A stretch of 64,000 nucleotides of DNA, taken from contig NZ_JALKAQ010000010.1 in assembly GCF_023016065.1 (NCBI RefSeq), forward strand, positions 49,341 through 113,340. The letters run 5' to 3'. The position numbers and the translations under genes are program-made. Below, one piece after another: positions 1 to 10,283 of this stretch (position 1 is its first letter; each line of letters starts with the position of its first letter). Source of the DNA: Marinobacter sp. S0848L (GTDB taxonomy: Bacteria > Pseudomonadota > Gammaproteobacteria > Pseudomonadales > Oleiphilaceae). The notes beneath the pieces were generated by a model that was given only the letters and a program-made list of their open reading frames with translations, did not search any database and was not told the origin of the DNA.

Positions 1-1754
1 TGAATCGCTTGCACGGTGCCGTCAACGCTGGAATGAATTTCGGTTTCCATCTTCATGGCCTCAGTAATCAGAACGGCCTGGCCAGCGGTTACAGCATCGC
101 CTTCCTGAACCAGCACGTCCACCACATTTCCGGGCATGGCGGTACTGACGTGGCCTGGGTCGGTGGCCCGCTTGCGGCCTTTTCCGCCGGCTTCCGCCAC
201 GTATTCATTCAATGATTCGAACACCACTTCTTCAGGCATGCCGTCCAGTGATAGATACAGCTTGCGCTTACCGGGCTCTGTGTTGCCAACACCGGTAACA
301 GCCACTTCGTAAGTTTCACCGTGAACATCAATACGGAATTCCGTGGCCATGGCGGAGCCCAATCGACCCTGTCCTGATTGCTCCACCGGTAAGAGTTCTT
401 CCGGTTTGAGAGTGCCATCCTTGCGTTGTTGCAGGAATTCGCGGCCCAAGTCCGGGAACATGGCGTATGTGAGCACATCTTCCTCGGAATTGGCCAGACT
501 ACCAATGTCTTCTCGCAATTTGTTCAGCTCGGGGGCAAGCAAGTCAGCCGGCCGGCCATCGTTGACTGTTTCGTTGCCGATAGCCTTTTTGCGAATATCG
601 GCATTCACATCGGCGGGTGGGTGGCCATAACCGCCCTGCAGGTAGCGCTTCACCTCGTTGGTGATGGTTTTGTAGCGTTGCCCGGCGAGCACATTATAGA
701 CCGCCTGGGTGCCGACAATCTGGGATGTCGGCGTGACCAGCGGCGGGTAGCCCAGATCTTTTCGAACGCGTGGGATCTCATCGAATACCTCGTTGATCTT
801 GTCAAGGGCATTCTGCTCTTTCAGCTGGTTGGCCAGGTTCGACATCATGCCGCCCGGCACCTGGTTGATCTGAACCGACACATCCTCACGAGTAAACTCG
901 CTCTCAAACTGATGGTACTTCTTGCGCACTTCGCGGAAGTAATCGGCAATTTCACTGAGTAATTCCAGGTCCAGCCCCGTGTCGTATTCAGTTCCTTTCA
1001 AGGCAGCGACCTGAGATTCGGTAGCGGGGTGGCTGGTGCCGCTGGCAAAGGCTGAAATGGCCGTGTCGATACGGTCTGCGCCTGCTTCGATGGCTTTAAG
1101 TTGACATAGCGGAGCGAGTCCCGCCGTGGAATGACTGTGGATAACCAGCGGAAGGTCTACCGCAGCTTTGATGGCTTTCACCAGTTCGTAAGTTGCGTAA
1201 GGTGTTAGCAGTCCCGCCATGTCTTTGATGGCAATGGAGTCAGCGCCCATAGCCTTCAGTTGCTCGGCCTGCTTTACGAACAACTCGGGTGTGTGCACCG
1301 GGCTGGTGGTGTAGCAGATCGTACCTTGCGCATGCTTGCCGGCTTTTTTGACCGCCTTGATTGCGGTTTCAAGATTGCGCAGATCGTTCAGGGCATCAAA
1401 AATTCGGAACACATCAATGCCGTTATCTGCTGCTTTCTGCACGAAGGCTTCGACCACGTCATCTGCATAATGACGGTAGCCGAGTAAGTTCTGACCCCGC
1501 AGCAGCATTTGCAAGCGCGTGTTGGGCAAGGCTTCTCGTAATTGGCGCAGGCGTTCCCAGGGGTCTTCTTTCAGAAACCGCACGCAGGCGTCAAAGGTGG
1601 CGCCGCCCCAGACTTCCAAAGACCAATAGCCCACCTGGTCCAGTTTGTTGCAAATCGGCAACATGTCTTCGGTGCGCATGCGGGTGGCAATCAGAGATTG
1701 ATGTGCATCTCGCAGAATGAGATCGGTGACTTCGATTTTTTTTGCGTTACTCAT
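1..1754 (-). CDS. pycB: Pyruvate carboxylase subunit B (carboxyltransferase plus biotin carrier), partial at left edge
   Basis: The frame is open from the ATG at 1754 to the window edge, so the C-terminus is missing. The start follows an AGGAG ribosome site. The protein begins MSNAKKIEVTDLILRDAHQS, the opening of the HMGL-like carboxyltransferase domain shared by pyruvate carboxylase B and oxaloacetate decarboxylase alpha. The biotin attachment motif EAMKMET lies about 20 codons from the edge, so only a short tail is lost (family length about 600 residues). The carboxyltransferase moves CO2 from carboxybiotin to pyruvate, giving oxaloacetate. Its position 17 bp downstream of a biotin carboxylase gene favours a two-subunit pyruvate carboxylase over a sodium-pumping decarboxylase, because no beta or gamma membrane subunit is seen. 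The product could still be labelled oadA by homology. Confidence 0.93.
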   Translation of the reverse strand, partial: MSNAKKIEVTDLILRDAHQSLIATRMRTEDMLPICNKLDQVGYWSLEVWGGATFDACVRFLKEDPWERLRQLREALPNTRLQMLLRGQNLLGYRHYADDVVEAFVQKAADNGIDVFRIFDALNDLRNLETAIKAVKKAGKHAQGTICYTTSPVHTPELFVKQAEQLKAMGADSIAIKDMAGLLTPYATYELVKAIKAAVDLPLVIHSHSTAGLAPLCQLKAIEAGADRIDTAISAFASGTSHPATESQVAALKGTEYDTGLDLELLSEIADYFREVRKKYHQFESEFTREDVSVQINQVPGGMMSNLANQLKEQNALDKINEVFDEIPRVRKDLGYPPLVTPTSQIVGTQAVYNVLAGQRYKTITNEVKRYLQGGYGHPPADVNADIRKKAIGNETVNDGRPADLLAPELNKLREDIGSLANSEEDVLTYAMFPDLGREFLQQRKDGTLKPEELLPVEQSGQGRLGSAMATEFRIDVHGETYEVAVTGVGNTEPGKRKLYLSLDGMPEEVVFESLNEYVAEAGGKGRKRATDPGHVSTAMPGNVVDVLVQEGDAVTAGQAVLITEAMKMETEIHSSVDGTVQAI

Positions 1755-1771
1755 GTTCACTCTCCTTTGGA

Positions 1772-3187
1772 TTACCAGCCAGCATGGGCTGCGATGGTGG
1801 CGGCAATCGCCAGTGCTACGGCACTGGGGTGACGTTTCTTCGAATAGTTCAGCAGTTCCGGATGCTCTGGCACAAAACTGGTGTCAAATTTACCGGCTCG
1901 GAAATCGGGATTGTCCAGAATCTGCTGGTAGTAATTGGCGGTGGTGGTAATCCCGTGCAGACGCATGTCGTCCAGCGCACGTTTGCCACGGGCAATCACT
2001 TCGTCCCAAGTCAATGCCCACACCACGAGCTTCAGGCACATGGAGTCGTAGTAGGGAGGGATTTCATAGCCGGTGTAGATGGCGGTATCCACCCGCACGC
2101 CGGGGCCGCCCGGTGCGTAGTAATGAGTGACCCGGCCGAAGCTGGGTAAGAAATCGTTCTTGGGGTCTTCCGCGTTGATCCGGAATTGCAGGGCATAACC
2201 GCGATAGGAAATGTCTTCCTGTCGGTAGGTCAGGGGCAAGCCTGAGGCAATACGCAATTGCTCCCGAACAATGTCCACGCCGGTAATGGCTTCGGTGATG
2301 GTGTGCTCTACCTGTACCCGGGTGTTCATCTCCATGAAGTAGACTTCGTTACCGGTGAGCAGAAACTCTACCGTGCCAGCGTTTTCATACCCCACGGCCT
2401 GCGCTGCCTTGACGGCCAGGCCACCAATATACTGACGCTGCTCGGGCGTAAGCTGCGGGCTCGGCGCGATCTCGATCAGCTTTTGGTTTCGGCGCTGAAT
2501 GGAACAATCCCGTTCATAAAGGTGAATGGCATTGCCTTGGCTATCCCCGAGGATCTGCACTTCGATGTGCCGCGGGTTGACGATGCACTTCTCCATAAAC
2601 ACTTCGGCGGAACCGAAGGCTTTGGTGGCCTCGGAAATCACCCGCGGATACTGGGTTTTCAATTCCTCAGCGGAATCGCACCGGCGAATGCCCCGGCCGC
2701 CGCCGCCAGACGTGGCTTTGAGCATAACCGGATAGCCGATTTCATTGGCCAGCTTGAGGGCTTCATCCAAATCGGCCAGGTTACCTTCTGAACCGGGGGT
2801 GATAGGCACGCCAGCTGCCCGCATACTGTCGCGGGCCTGGGTTTTGTCGCCCATTTTGTGGATGACGTCAGATTTTGGGCCGATAAACGTAACCCCTTGC
2901 TGCTCGCAAAGCTGTGCGAACCGGGCGTTTTCGGACAAAAAGCCGTAACCGGGATGGATGGCGTCGCACCCGGTTTCAATGGCCAGATTCACAATCCGGG
3001 CGGGGTCCAGGTATCCGGCGATCGGATCTTCCCCCAAAGAGTAGGCCTCGTCAGCCCGCTTAACGTGTAAGCCGTATCGGTCCGGCTCGGTGTAGATAGC
3101 CACCGAGCGGATACCCATCTCAGCGCAGGCGCGCACAATTCGCACCGCAATCTCGCCTCGGTTGGCGATCAGAACTTTCTTCAACAT
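1772..3187 (-). CDS. pycA: Pyruvate carboxylase subunit A (biotin carboxylase)
   Basis: 471 residues with the standard biotin carboxylase layout. It has an N-terminal domain (MLKKVLIANRGEIAVRI), an ATP-grasp domain with the glycine-rich loop KATSGGGGRGIR near residue 160-170, and the active-site stretch EMNTRVQVEHTITE near residue 290. It carboxylates biotin with ATP and bicarbonate and passes it to the downstream PycB. It resembles AccC, but the pairing with a carboxyltransferase-biotin carrier gene and a divergent LysR gene matches the Pseudomonas pycR-pycA-pycB locus. The start ATG at 3187 is preceded by a GGAGA-like site. The two genes are separated by only 17 bp and are almost certainly co-transcribed. 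Confidence 0.93.
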   Translation of the reverse strand: MLKKVLIANRGEIAVRIVRACAEMGIRSVAIYTEPDRYGLHVKRADEAYSLGEDPIAGYLDPARIVNLAIETGCDAIHPGYGFLSENARFAQLCEQQGVTFIGPKSDVIHKMGDKTQARDSMRAAGVPITPGSEGNLADLDEALKLANEIGYPVMLKATSGGGGRGIRRCDSAEELKTQYPRVISEATKAFGSAEVFMEKCIVNPRHIEVQILGDSQGNAIHLYERDCSIQRRNQKLIEIAPSPQLTPEQRQYIGGLAVKAAQAVGYENAGTVEFLLTGNEVYFMEMNTRVQVEHTITEAITGVDIVREQLRIASGLPLTYRQEDISYRGYALQFRINAEDPKNDFLPSFGRVTHYYAPGGPGVRVDTAIYTGYEIPPYYDSMCLKLVVWALTWDEVIARGKRALDDMRLHGITTTANYYQQILDNPDFRAGKFDTSFVPEHPELLNYSKKRHPSAVALAIAATIAAHAGW

Positions 3188-3263
3188 GGGAGATTCCTCG
3201 TTTCGTCGTCCCGAATGAAGGTTTTAGAAGAGTAACGAGAAATGCTGATTAGTAAAAATTGAT

Positions 3264-3284
3264 ATTATTTCGTTTATGTATAAT
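3264..3284. promoter_or_regulatory. Candidate LysR-type operator between pycA and the LysR gene
   Basis: The 132-bp divergent intergenic region is AT-rich and contains ATTAT-N11-ATAAT, a perfect 5-bp dyad with the T-N11-A geometry typical of LysR regulators. TATAAT at 3279-3284 overlaps its right arm and could be a -10 hexamer for the LysR gene. Function is inferred from geometry and position only. Confidence 0.45.
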
Positions 3285-3319
3285 AAATCTGTTATAGGTA
3301 GTTTTGAGAGGGCGAATCT

Positions 3320-4267
3320 ATGCCGCTAAGTATCCAAAAACTGGCCAACCGGCTGACCTTTCGTCAGCTTCAGGTTTTTAAGGCCGTATACGATTTGAAG
3401 AGCTACAGCAAAGCCGGCGAACTCTTGGGGCTAACCCAGCCCGCAGTCAGTAGCCAGGTGCGTCACCTTGAACAGGCGTTGCAAATGCCGATGTTCGAAT
3501 ACGTTGGGCGCAAGCTTTACTGTACGGCCGCCGGGGAAGAAATGGCGGCGTGTGTGACGAGTGTATTTCATGAGCTGGCCGATATGCAGAATCGCCTGGC
3601 GGCACTTGAGGGCAGGGTGGCTGGCGACTTGCGCTTGGTAGCGGTCAGTACCGCCCAGTATGTGGTGCCTTATCTACTGCATTCGTTTCTTGAACAAAAC
3701 CCACAGGTCAATATCTCTGTGGCGGTGGTTAACCGCGCCACTGCGTTGGAGCGATTGAATGAAAACAGCGATGACTTGGTCATCATGGGCATGGTGCCGC
3801 AAGGCAAGCCGTTAACCTCGTTGCCCTTTTTAGACAATGAATTGGTACCGGTTGTGCCCGCGGGGCACCCGTTGCTTGCAAAGGGTACGGTTAACCCTGA
3901 AGAGTTTTTAGGTGGCCAGCTACTGATCCGGGAATCGGGTTCGGGTAGCCGGTTGGCGTTGGAGGTGTATTGTCAAAAACATCGTTTGAAAATGGAGCCT
4001 GTAATGGAACTTGGCTCAAACGATGCGGTAAAGCATGCGGTTCTGGCAGGATTGGGTGTAGCTGTTATTCCCAAACTGAGCATTCTGTCGGAATTGGCTC
4101 TAGGTTCTCTTGTGGCTTTGGATATCAAAGGGTTTCCCTTAAGGCGGAGTTGGTGTGTGGTACACCCTCAGGGGCGACATCCGACTCCGGCTATGAAGGC
4201 ATTTATTGATTACATACAGCGGAATATTGCCGAGTTCGACCGTTTGTTTCGGCGGTTGGGTTCTTAG
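3320..4267 (+). CDS. pycR: LysR-family regulator, PycR-like
   Basis: 315 residues. The N-terminal winged helix-turn-helix is clear (LTFRQLQVFKAVYDLKSYSK, then a GLTQPAVSSQVRHLEQ recognition region), followed by a LysR substrate-binding domain from about residue 95 to 300. It is divergently transcribed from pycA-pycB, the arrangement seen in Pseudomonas for PycR, so it probably controls the pyruvate carboxylase genes and its own promoter. It also resembles CbbR-type members of the family, and the ligand cannot be read from sequence. The gene ends 44 bp before the first palindromic element of the window. Confidence 0.85.
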   Translation: MPLSIQKLANRLTFRQLQVFKAVYDLKSYSKAGELLGLTQPAVSSQVRHLEQALQMPMFEYVGRKLYCTAAGEEMAACVTSVFHELADMQNRLAALEGRVAGDLRLVAVSTAQYVVPYLLHSFLEQNPQVNISVAVVNRATALERLNENSDDLVIMGMVPQGKPLTSLPFLDNELVPVVPAGHPLLAKGTVNPEEFLGGQLLIRESGSGSRLALEVYCQKHRLKMEPVMELGSNDAVKHAVLAGLGVAVIPKLSILSELALGSLVALDIKGFPLRRSWCVVHPQGRHPTPAMKAFIDYIQRNIAEFDRLFRRLGS

Positions 4268-4311
4268 GTTGGTGCTTTGGTTCCGTTTCTAGCCTGCTAC
4301 TTTTGCGGGCG

Positions 4312-4424
4312 GGCCTTGGCGGGAGGTGTCTCCCAAAAACCGCTCCTTCGGCACATCCATGTGGCGCTTCTGCTCCGCCATCCATGGCTCCGCACATTTT
4401 TGGGAGACACCTCCCGCCAAGGCC
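4312..4424 (+). repeat. Palindromic intergenic element E1 (subfamily A core, forward)
   Basis: A 113-nt element whose outer 28 nt on each side (4312-4339 and 4397-4424) are perfect reverse complements. The loop-proximal part of the stem is AAAAA/TTTTT. The 57-nt core (4340-4396) contains CACATCCATGTG and GCCATCCATGGC, two small hairpins each with a TCCA tetraloop. The core is shared with E3, E5, E6 and E7, whereas the distal stem sequence occurs only here. It lies between the convergent genes pycR and gatB. No T-run follows the stem. Confidence 0.9.
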
Positions 4425-4493
4425 TTCGGGCGCACGGAGAAATAGTCAGAGCGTTCATGGGTGTTTTAAATAGGTTATTTGCAGAAGTGAGAC

Positions 4494-4605
4494 GGGGTGG
4501 GTTTTAGCCCCCTTCCCAAAAATTTCGTAGGCCATGGATGGCCGGAGAGAAGCGCACATGGATGTGCTCGTAGCGGTTTTTGGGAAGGGGGCTAAAACTC
4601 ACCCC
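4494..4605 (-). repeat. Palindromic intergenic element E2 (subfamily B core, reverse)
   Basis: A 112-nt element, 69 bp from E1 in the same pycR-gatB gap. The 29-nt arms (4494-4522, 4577-4605) pair fully with a single G-T. The 54-nt core is the subfamily B type. Read on the minus strand it starts CCGCTACGAGCACATCCATG and holds the hairpins GCACATCCATGTGC and GGCCATCCATGGCC. Its arm sequence is unrelated to that of E1 apart from the loop-proximal TTCCCAAAAA region. Confidence 0.9.
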
Positions 4606-4662
4606 CTCCCCATACTTTCTCAGGCTGGGGCCTGATTTAAAGTCCCCCGCCAGAGTTGGCTC

Positions 4663-6114
4663 TTAGCCACCAAGCTTACGCAGAAGAATCTCGTTGAACA
4701 GCTTAGGGTTGCCTTGGCCCTTGGAGGCTTTCATCAATGGGCCCATAAAGCCGCCAAGCATCTTCTTGCGCTTCTTCGGATCTTCCTCGCCCTGGAACTG
4801 GGCAACCTGATCCGGCATGCCGGCCAGAACCTCGTCTACCATCGCTTCCAGAGCGCCCGTATCCGACACCTGCTTCAGACCCTTGGCGTCGATAATCGCA
4901 TCCACGTCATCGTTCTCGCCGGTCCAAAGAGCCTCAAACACCTTCTTCGCACCGGAAGACGAGAGCGTGTTGTCGGCAATACGAGTCACCAACGCACCCA
5001 GTTGAGCGCCCGTGATCGGAGCGTCGGCTACCGACTTCTCTTCCGCATTCAAGCGCGCAGAAAACTCACCTTGAACCCAGTTGGAAGCCAGTTTCGCGTC
5101 CTTCCCATGCTCAACGGTTTCCTCGAAGAAACCGGCCAGCTTGGCGTCTGCAGACAGAATGCCCGCATCGTAGTCGTTTAGACCATACTGCTCCTTGAAG
5201 CGAGCGCGGCGAGCATCGGGCAGCTCGGGCAAACGGGCGCGGGCCTCTTCAATGAAGCTGTCGTCGATTTCGACTGGCAGCAGGTCCGGGCAAGGGAAGT
5301 AGCGGTAGTCGTTAGCTTCTTCCTTGCTCCGCATGGAGCGGGACTCGTCCCGGTCGCCGTTGTACAAGCGGGTTTCCTGAATGATCTCGCCGCCGTCTTC
5401 CAGGATATCCATCTGGCGCTCAACTTCGTGCGCGATGGCCTGTTCCATAAACCGGAAGGAGTTCAGGTTCTTGGTTTCGGTACGGGTGCCGAGAGTGTCA
5501 GAGCCTTTGGGCTTCAGAGAGATGTTCACGTCGAAACGCATAGAGCCCTGAGACATATCACCGTCGCAGATACCCAGTGAAGTCACCAGACTGTGCAGCT
5601 TCTTGGCGAAGGCCACAGCTTCTTCGGCACTGTTCATGTCCGGCTCGGTCACCACCTCGATCAGCGGTGTGCCGGCGCGGTTCAAATCGATGCCGGACAT
5701 GCCGTGGTAATCCTCATGCAAGGATTTGCCAGCGTCTTCTTCCAAGTGTGCGTGGTGAATGCGAACCCGCTTGGTGCTGCCGTCGGACAGGTCGATGTCA
5801 ACGTGGCCAGGACCCACAATCGGCTGCTCCAATTGGGTGGTTTGATAACCCTTGGGCAAGTCCGGGTAGAAGTAGTTCTTTCGCTCAAACACCGAGCGAC
5901 GACCAATCTCGGAATTGGTGGCCAAACCAAACATGACGGCATAGCGAAACGCTTGTTCGTTCGGAACCGGCAGCGTGCCCGGCATGGCCAGATCAACGGC
6001 GTTGGCCTGGGTGTTGGGCTCAGCGCCAAATGCGGTGCTGGAGCCAGAGAAAATTTTGGTTTTGGTGGCAAGCTGAACGTGAATTTCCAGCCCGATCACG
6101 ATATCCCACTGCAT
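4663..6114 (-). CDS. gatB: Aspartyl/glutamyl-tRNA amidotransferase subunit B
   Basis: 483 residues, the normal length. The start [20 protein letters not shown] is the GatB signature, and the GatB/YqeY C-terminal domain ends in [12 protein letters not shown]. GatB activates the misacylated tRNA side chain with ATP so that ammonia delivered from GatA converts Glu-tRNA(Gln) or Asp-tRNA(Asn) to the amide. It is the last gene of a gatC-gatA-gatB operon on the minus strand, 22 bp after gatA. Its 3' side faces pycR across the E1/E2 repeat pair. Confidence 0.97.
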   Translation of the reverse strand: MQWDIVIGLEIHVQLATKTKIFSGSSTAFGAEPNTQANAVDLAMPGTLPVPNEQAFRYAVMFGLATNSEIGRRSVFERKNYFYPDLPKGYQTTQLEQPIVGPGHVDIDLSDGSTKRVRIHHAHLEEDAGKSLHEDYHGMSGIDLNRAGTPLIEVVTEPDMNSAEEAVAFAKKLHSLVTSLGICDGDMSQGSMRFDVNISLKPKGSDTLGTRTETKNLNSFRFMEQAIAHEVERQMDILEDGGEIIQETRLYNGDRDESRSMRSKEEANDYRYFPCPDLLPVEIDDSFIEEARARLPELPDARRARFKEQYGLNDYDAGILSADAKLAGFFEETVEHGKDAKLASNWVQGEFSARLNAEEKSVADAPITGAQLGALVTRIADNTLSSSGAKKVFEALWTGENDDVDAIIDAKGLKQVSDTGALEAMVDEVLAGMPDQVAQFQGEEDPKKRKKMLGGFMGPLMKASKGQGNPKLFNEILLRKLGG

Positions 6115-6136
6115 GTGTTCGTCTCCTTATCCGGGC

Positions 6137-7585
6137 TTATTGAGGTTCACGCTGGTGCCAATCGGTCACCTGCTGGAATTGATGGGCGGCGTTCAGCAAA
6201 CGCGCTTCAGAGAAGTAATCCCCGATAATCTGCAAGCCAACCGGCAAGCCGTTCACAAAGCCTGCGGGCACCGACATGGCCGGAATGCCTGCCAGGTTAA
6301 TGGCAATGGTGAATACGTCTTCCAGATACATAGTCACCGGATCCGTCGTCTTCTCGCCCTGCACGAACGCGGGCGAGGGCGACACCGGGCTCATCATCAC
6401 GTCCACTTCTTTGAACGCGTTGATGAAGTCTTGCTGGATCAAACGGCGAACCTTCTGAGCCTTGAGGTAATAGGCATCAAAGTAACCGGCTGACAACGCA
6501 TAACTACCGACCAGAATCCGGCGCTTAACCTCGTTGCCGAAGCCTTCCGCCCGGGTGCGGGTGTACATGTCCATCAGATCTTTCGGGTTCTCGCAGCGAT
6601 AGCCGTAACGCGCGCCGTCAAAACGGGACAAGTTGGCAGAGGCTTCCGCCGGAGCAATTACGTAGTACGCAGCGATAGCCAGTTTGGCGTTCGGCAGGGA
6701 CACTTCCTTCACCGTAGCGCCCAGCTTCTCGTATTCGCGCACCGCATTGCGAACCTGCTCTTCCATAGCGGGTGACAATTGCTCGCTGAAGTATTCCTTC
6801 GGCAGGCCAATTTTCAGACCTTTCAGCGGCTCGTTCAGCGTCGCGGTGTAGTCCGGCACTTCCCGGTCGATGCAGGTGGAGTCCTTCGGATCAAAACCCG
6901 CCATCACATTCATCATCAGCGCCGCGTCTTCCGCCGTGCGGGCCATAGGGCCGCCCTGATCCAGCGAAGAAGCAAACGCAATCATGCCGTAACGGGAAAC
7001 CCGGCCATAAGTCGGCTTCAAACCCGTAATGCCGCACAGCGCCGCAGGCTGGCGGATAGAACCGCCGGTGTCAGTACCCGTCGCTGCCGGCACCAAACGC
7101 GCCGCAACAGCCGCAGCAGAACCGCCGGAAGAGCCACCCGGAACACGCTTGTCGCCCCACGGGTTGGTCACCGCACCAAAGAAGCTGGACTCGTTGGAAG
7201 ACCCCATGGCGAACTCATCCATGTTGGTCTTACCCAAACAAACCGCACCGGCCGCTTTAAAGTTTGCGGTAACCGTGGCGTCGTAAGGCGGGACAAAATT
7301 CTCCAGCATCTTCGAGCCGCAAGTAGTGCGAACGCCGTTGGTGCAGAAAATATCCTTGTGGGCAAACGGAACCCCGGTCCACGCCGTCGCCTTGCCAGCT
7401 GCCCGCATCTCATCAGCTGCCTTGGCCTCGGCCAGTGCCTGGTCTGCGGAGATGGTAATAAAACTGTTGTATTTGCCGTCTTCACTCTTCAGACGATCGA
7501 GGAACTGTTGCGTCAGCTCCACGCTTGAAATCTTCCCGCTCTCCAGCTCTTTGGAAAGCTCTGCTACGGATTTGTTATGCATCAT
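6137..7585 (-). CDS. gatA: Aspartyl/glutamyl-tRNA amidotransferase subunit A
   Basis: About 482 residues of the amidase-signature family. The glycine/serine-rich region [20 protein letters not shown] and the downstream TGGSIRQPA carry the Ser-cisSer-Lys triad, and the catalytic lysine is in the VPFAHKDIF segment. It hydrolyses glutamine and channels ammonia to GatB. I place the start at the ATG at 7585, just after an AGG-containing site. A TTG at 7588 and a second ATG at 7582 are in the same frame and cannot be excluded. Confidence 0.95.
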   Translation of the reverse strand: MMHNKSVAELSKELESGKISSVELTQQFLDRLKSEDGKYNSFITISADQALAEAKAADEMRAAGKATAWTGVPFAHKDIFCTNGVRTTCGSKMLENFVPPYDATVTANFKAAGAVCLGKTNMDEFAMGSSNESSFFGAVTNPWGDKRVPGGSSGGSAAAVAARLVPAATGTDTGGSIRQPAALCGITGLKPTYGRVSRYGMIAFASSLDQGGPMARTAEDAALMMNVMAGFDPKDSTCIDREVPDYTATLNEPLKGLKIGLPKEYFSEQLSPAMEEQVRNAVREYEKLGATVKEVSLPNAKLAIAAYYVIAPAEASANLSRFDGARYGYRCENPKDLMDMYTRTRAEGFGNEVKRRILVGSYALSAGYFDAYYLKAQKVRRLIQQDFINAFKEVDVMMSPVSPSPAFVQGEKTTDPVTMYLEDVFTIAINLAGIPAMSVPAGFVNGLPVGLQIIGDYFSEARLLNAAHQFQQVTDWHQREPQ

Positions 7586-7653
7586 CAATCCTGAAATCTT
7601 TGATGGTCAGAAAAATGCCGGGTAAAAGGCAGTGGCTGCTTACTTGAACCGTT

Positions 7654-7941
7654 TCACTCAATAACCTTGGGAACCAGATACAGCCCATCCTCGGTCGCTG
7701 GCGCAATCGCCTGAAACGCTTCCCGCTGATTGGTTTCGGTAACCTCATCCGCGCGCAAACGCTGAACCGCATCCAACGGATGCGCCATCGGCTCCACGGC
7801 CTCTGTATCCGCAGCGCTTAATTGATCAACCAGATCCAGAATATTGCCCAGATCTTTCTCCAGAGCCGAAACCTGCTCGTCATCCACTTTGATGCGGGCG
7901 AGCACGGCAACTTTTTCAATGTCCTCGCGGGAAATGCTCAT
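7654..7941 (-). CDS. gatC: Aspartyl/glutamyl-tRNA amidotransferase subunit C
   Basis: 95 residues, beginning MSISREDIEKVAVLARIKVD, the conserved opening of GatC. It ends with LVPKVIE after a typical AATEDGLYLVP-like segment. GatC is the small belt subunit that stabilises the GatA-GatB complex. A strong GGAGG ribosome site precedes the ATG. It is the first gene of the gatCAB operon and is divergent from mreB, with repeat E3 in the shared upstream region. Confidence 0.95.
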   Translation of the reverse strand: MSISREDIEKVAVLARIKVDDEQVSALEKDLGNILDLVDQLSAADTEAVEPMAHPLDAVQRLRADEVTETNQREAFQAIAPATEDGLYLVPKVIE

Positions 7942-8036
7942 GTTGCCTCCAATAAAGCATGTGTGAATACAATTTAATACAATGATGCCCGTACGCGCAG
8001 CTGAGGCTGTTTATGACCGCACCTGCGATGTCCGGG

Positions 8037-8149
8037 GATGCCTTGGGGAACTGCTTTCCAAAAATGTGCGCAGCCATGGATGGCGGAGCAGAAGCGCCAC
8101 AAGGATGTGCCGAAGGAGCGGTTTTTGGAAAGCAGTTCCCCAAGGCATC
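8037..8149 (-). repeat. Palindromic intergenic element E3 (subfamily A core, reverse)
   Basis: A 113-nt element in the divergent gatC-mreB region. The arms 8037-8064 and 8122-8149 are perfect 28-nt reverse complements and differ from every other copy. The core 8065-8121 differs from E1 at only two positions. One of these changes the first tetraloop from TCCA to TCCT and leaves the CACA/TGTG stem intact. Because it lies upstream of both genes, a simple terminator role is unlikely here. Confidence 0.9.
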
Positions 8150-8238
8150 GTTGCACCTGTTGAAAACAAGCCCGATATATTAGCAGAAAGCTGCCACAGA
8201 TTGGCCCCGAAACAACCCATAAAATGTGCAATTAGTAA

Positions 8239-9381
<1,143 letters not shown>

Positions 9382-9401
9382 TCCCGTGGGGGGAACTCAC
9401 C

Positions 9402-10283
9402 ATTAAAACAATCTTCGTTCAGGGGCCAATACCCGGCTTCAGACTCCTCCTCGTCATACTGTTATCGGCAGCGTTAATCGCTGCCGATAGCCGTTCTGAC
9501 AGACTGTCGATCGTACGCAGCTCCATCGAAACGGGACTGGCCCCGGTCTATTGGCTGGGCAATATGCCCACGCGCTTTGGGGATTGGCTCGACGGCTCGT
9601 TTGAAGACCACGAAGATCTGCAAAAGAAAAACGAAGAGCTGCAAACCCGCCTGCTGATTCTGGAACGACGAGCGCTGAAATACGCCGCCCTGGCTTCCGA
9701 AAACAACGAACTCCGCCGTTTGATGAACTCTGCCGAAGTGTTGGATGACCGTGTCATCGTCGGCGAAGTGGTAGGCGTTTCGCCAGACCCGTACACCCAC
9801 GAAATCGTCATCAACAAAGGTCAGAGTGACGGTATTACCGTTGGCCAGGCGGTGCTGGATGCCCAAGGCTTGATGGGGCAGGTGATCCAGACCAGCCAGT
9901 TTACCTCGCGGGTGCTGTTGGTGTCTGATAGTAGCCATGCCGTACCCGTGGAAGTGTTGCGCAACGGCCTGCGTGCAATCCTGCTAGGCAGTGGCCAACC
10001 CGATACTCTGGATCTGGTGCACGTGCCGGACACCGCGGACATTCGCGAAGGAGATGTACTGGTCAGTTCCGGCTTGGGAGGGCGTTTCCCGTCTGGTTAT
10101 CCCGTGGCTGAAATCACCGAGATCGTAAAAGAACCGGGCGAACCCTTTGTGACCATAGGTGCGGCGCCGAAAGCGCGACTGAATCAGAGCCGACTGGTGC
10201 TGGTCGTGTTCCAGCCGAAAACCCGGCAAGATGAAGAGCCGGAGAGCGAAGAGCTGGCTCCGGATGAAGGGGAGGCACCCTGA
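9402..10283 (+). CDS. mreC: Rod shape-determining protein MreC, probable ATT start
   Basis: About 293 residues. The body is clearly MreC: a coiled coil near residues 65-105 (EDHEDLQKKNEELQTRLLIL) and the beta-domains with GEVVGVSPDPYTHEIVINKG and LVSSGLGGRFPSGYPVAEI. The first in-frame ATG (9564) would remove the membrane anchor. The sequence upstream encodes a good anchor, GFRLLLVILLSAALIAADSR, in the same frame, but it contains no ATG, GTG or TTG. The ATT at 9402 gives IKTIFVQGPIPGFRLL, matching the family opening, and lies 7 nt after a G-rich site (9388-9394). I therefore choose ATT. The C-terminus is an acidic tail. MreC scaffolds MreB, MreD and PBP2 in the periplasm. Confidence 0.88.
   Translation: MKTIFVQGPIPGFRLLLVILLSAALIAADSRSDRLSIVRSSIETGLAPVYWLGNMPTRFGDWLDGSFEDHEDLQKKNEELQTRLLILERRALKYAALASENNELRRLMNSAEVLDDRVIVGEVVGVSPDPYTHEIVINKGQSDGITVGQAVLDAQGLMGQVIQTSQFTSRVLLVSDSSHAVPVEVLRNGLRAILLGSGQPDTLDLVHVPDTADIREGDVLVSSGLGGRFPSGYPVAEITEIVKEPGEPFVTIGAAPKARLNQSRLVLVVFQPKTRQDEEPESEELAPDEGEAP

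Noticed and set aside
9..215. Plus-strand open frames at 9-1950
   Set aside because: They are antisense to pycB and pycA, whose minus-strand products carry full family motifs; the plus-strand products resemble nothing.
4312..4605. E elements as simple rho-independent terminators
   Set aside because: No T-run follows the arms, the loops are long and conserved, the arms are longer than usual and one copy lies upstream of two divergent genes.
9386..9388. GTG at 9386 as the mreC start
   Set aside because: It is in a different frame from the MreC coding sequence.
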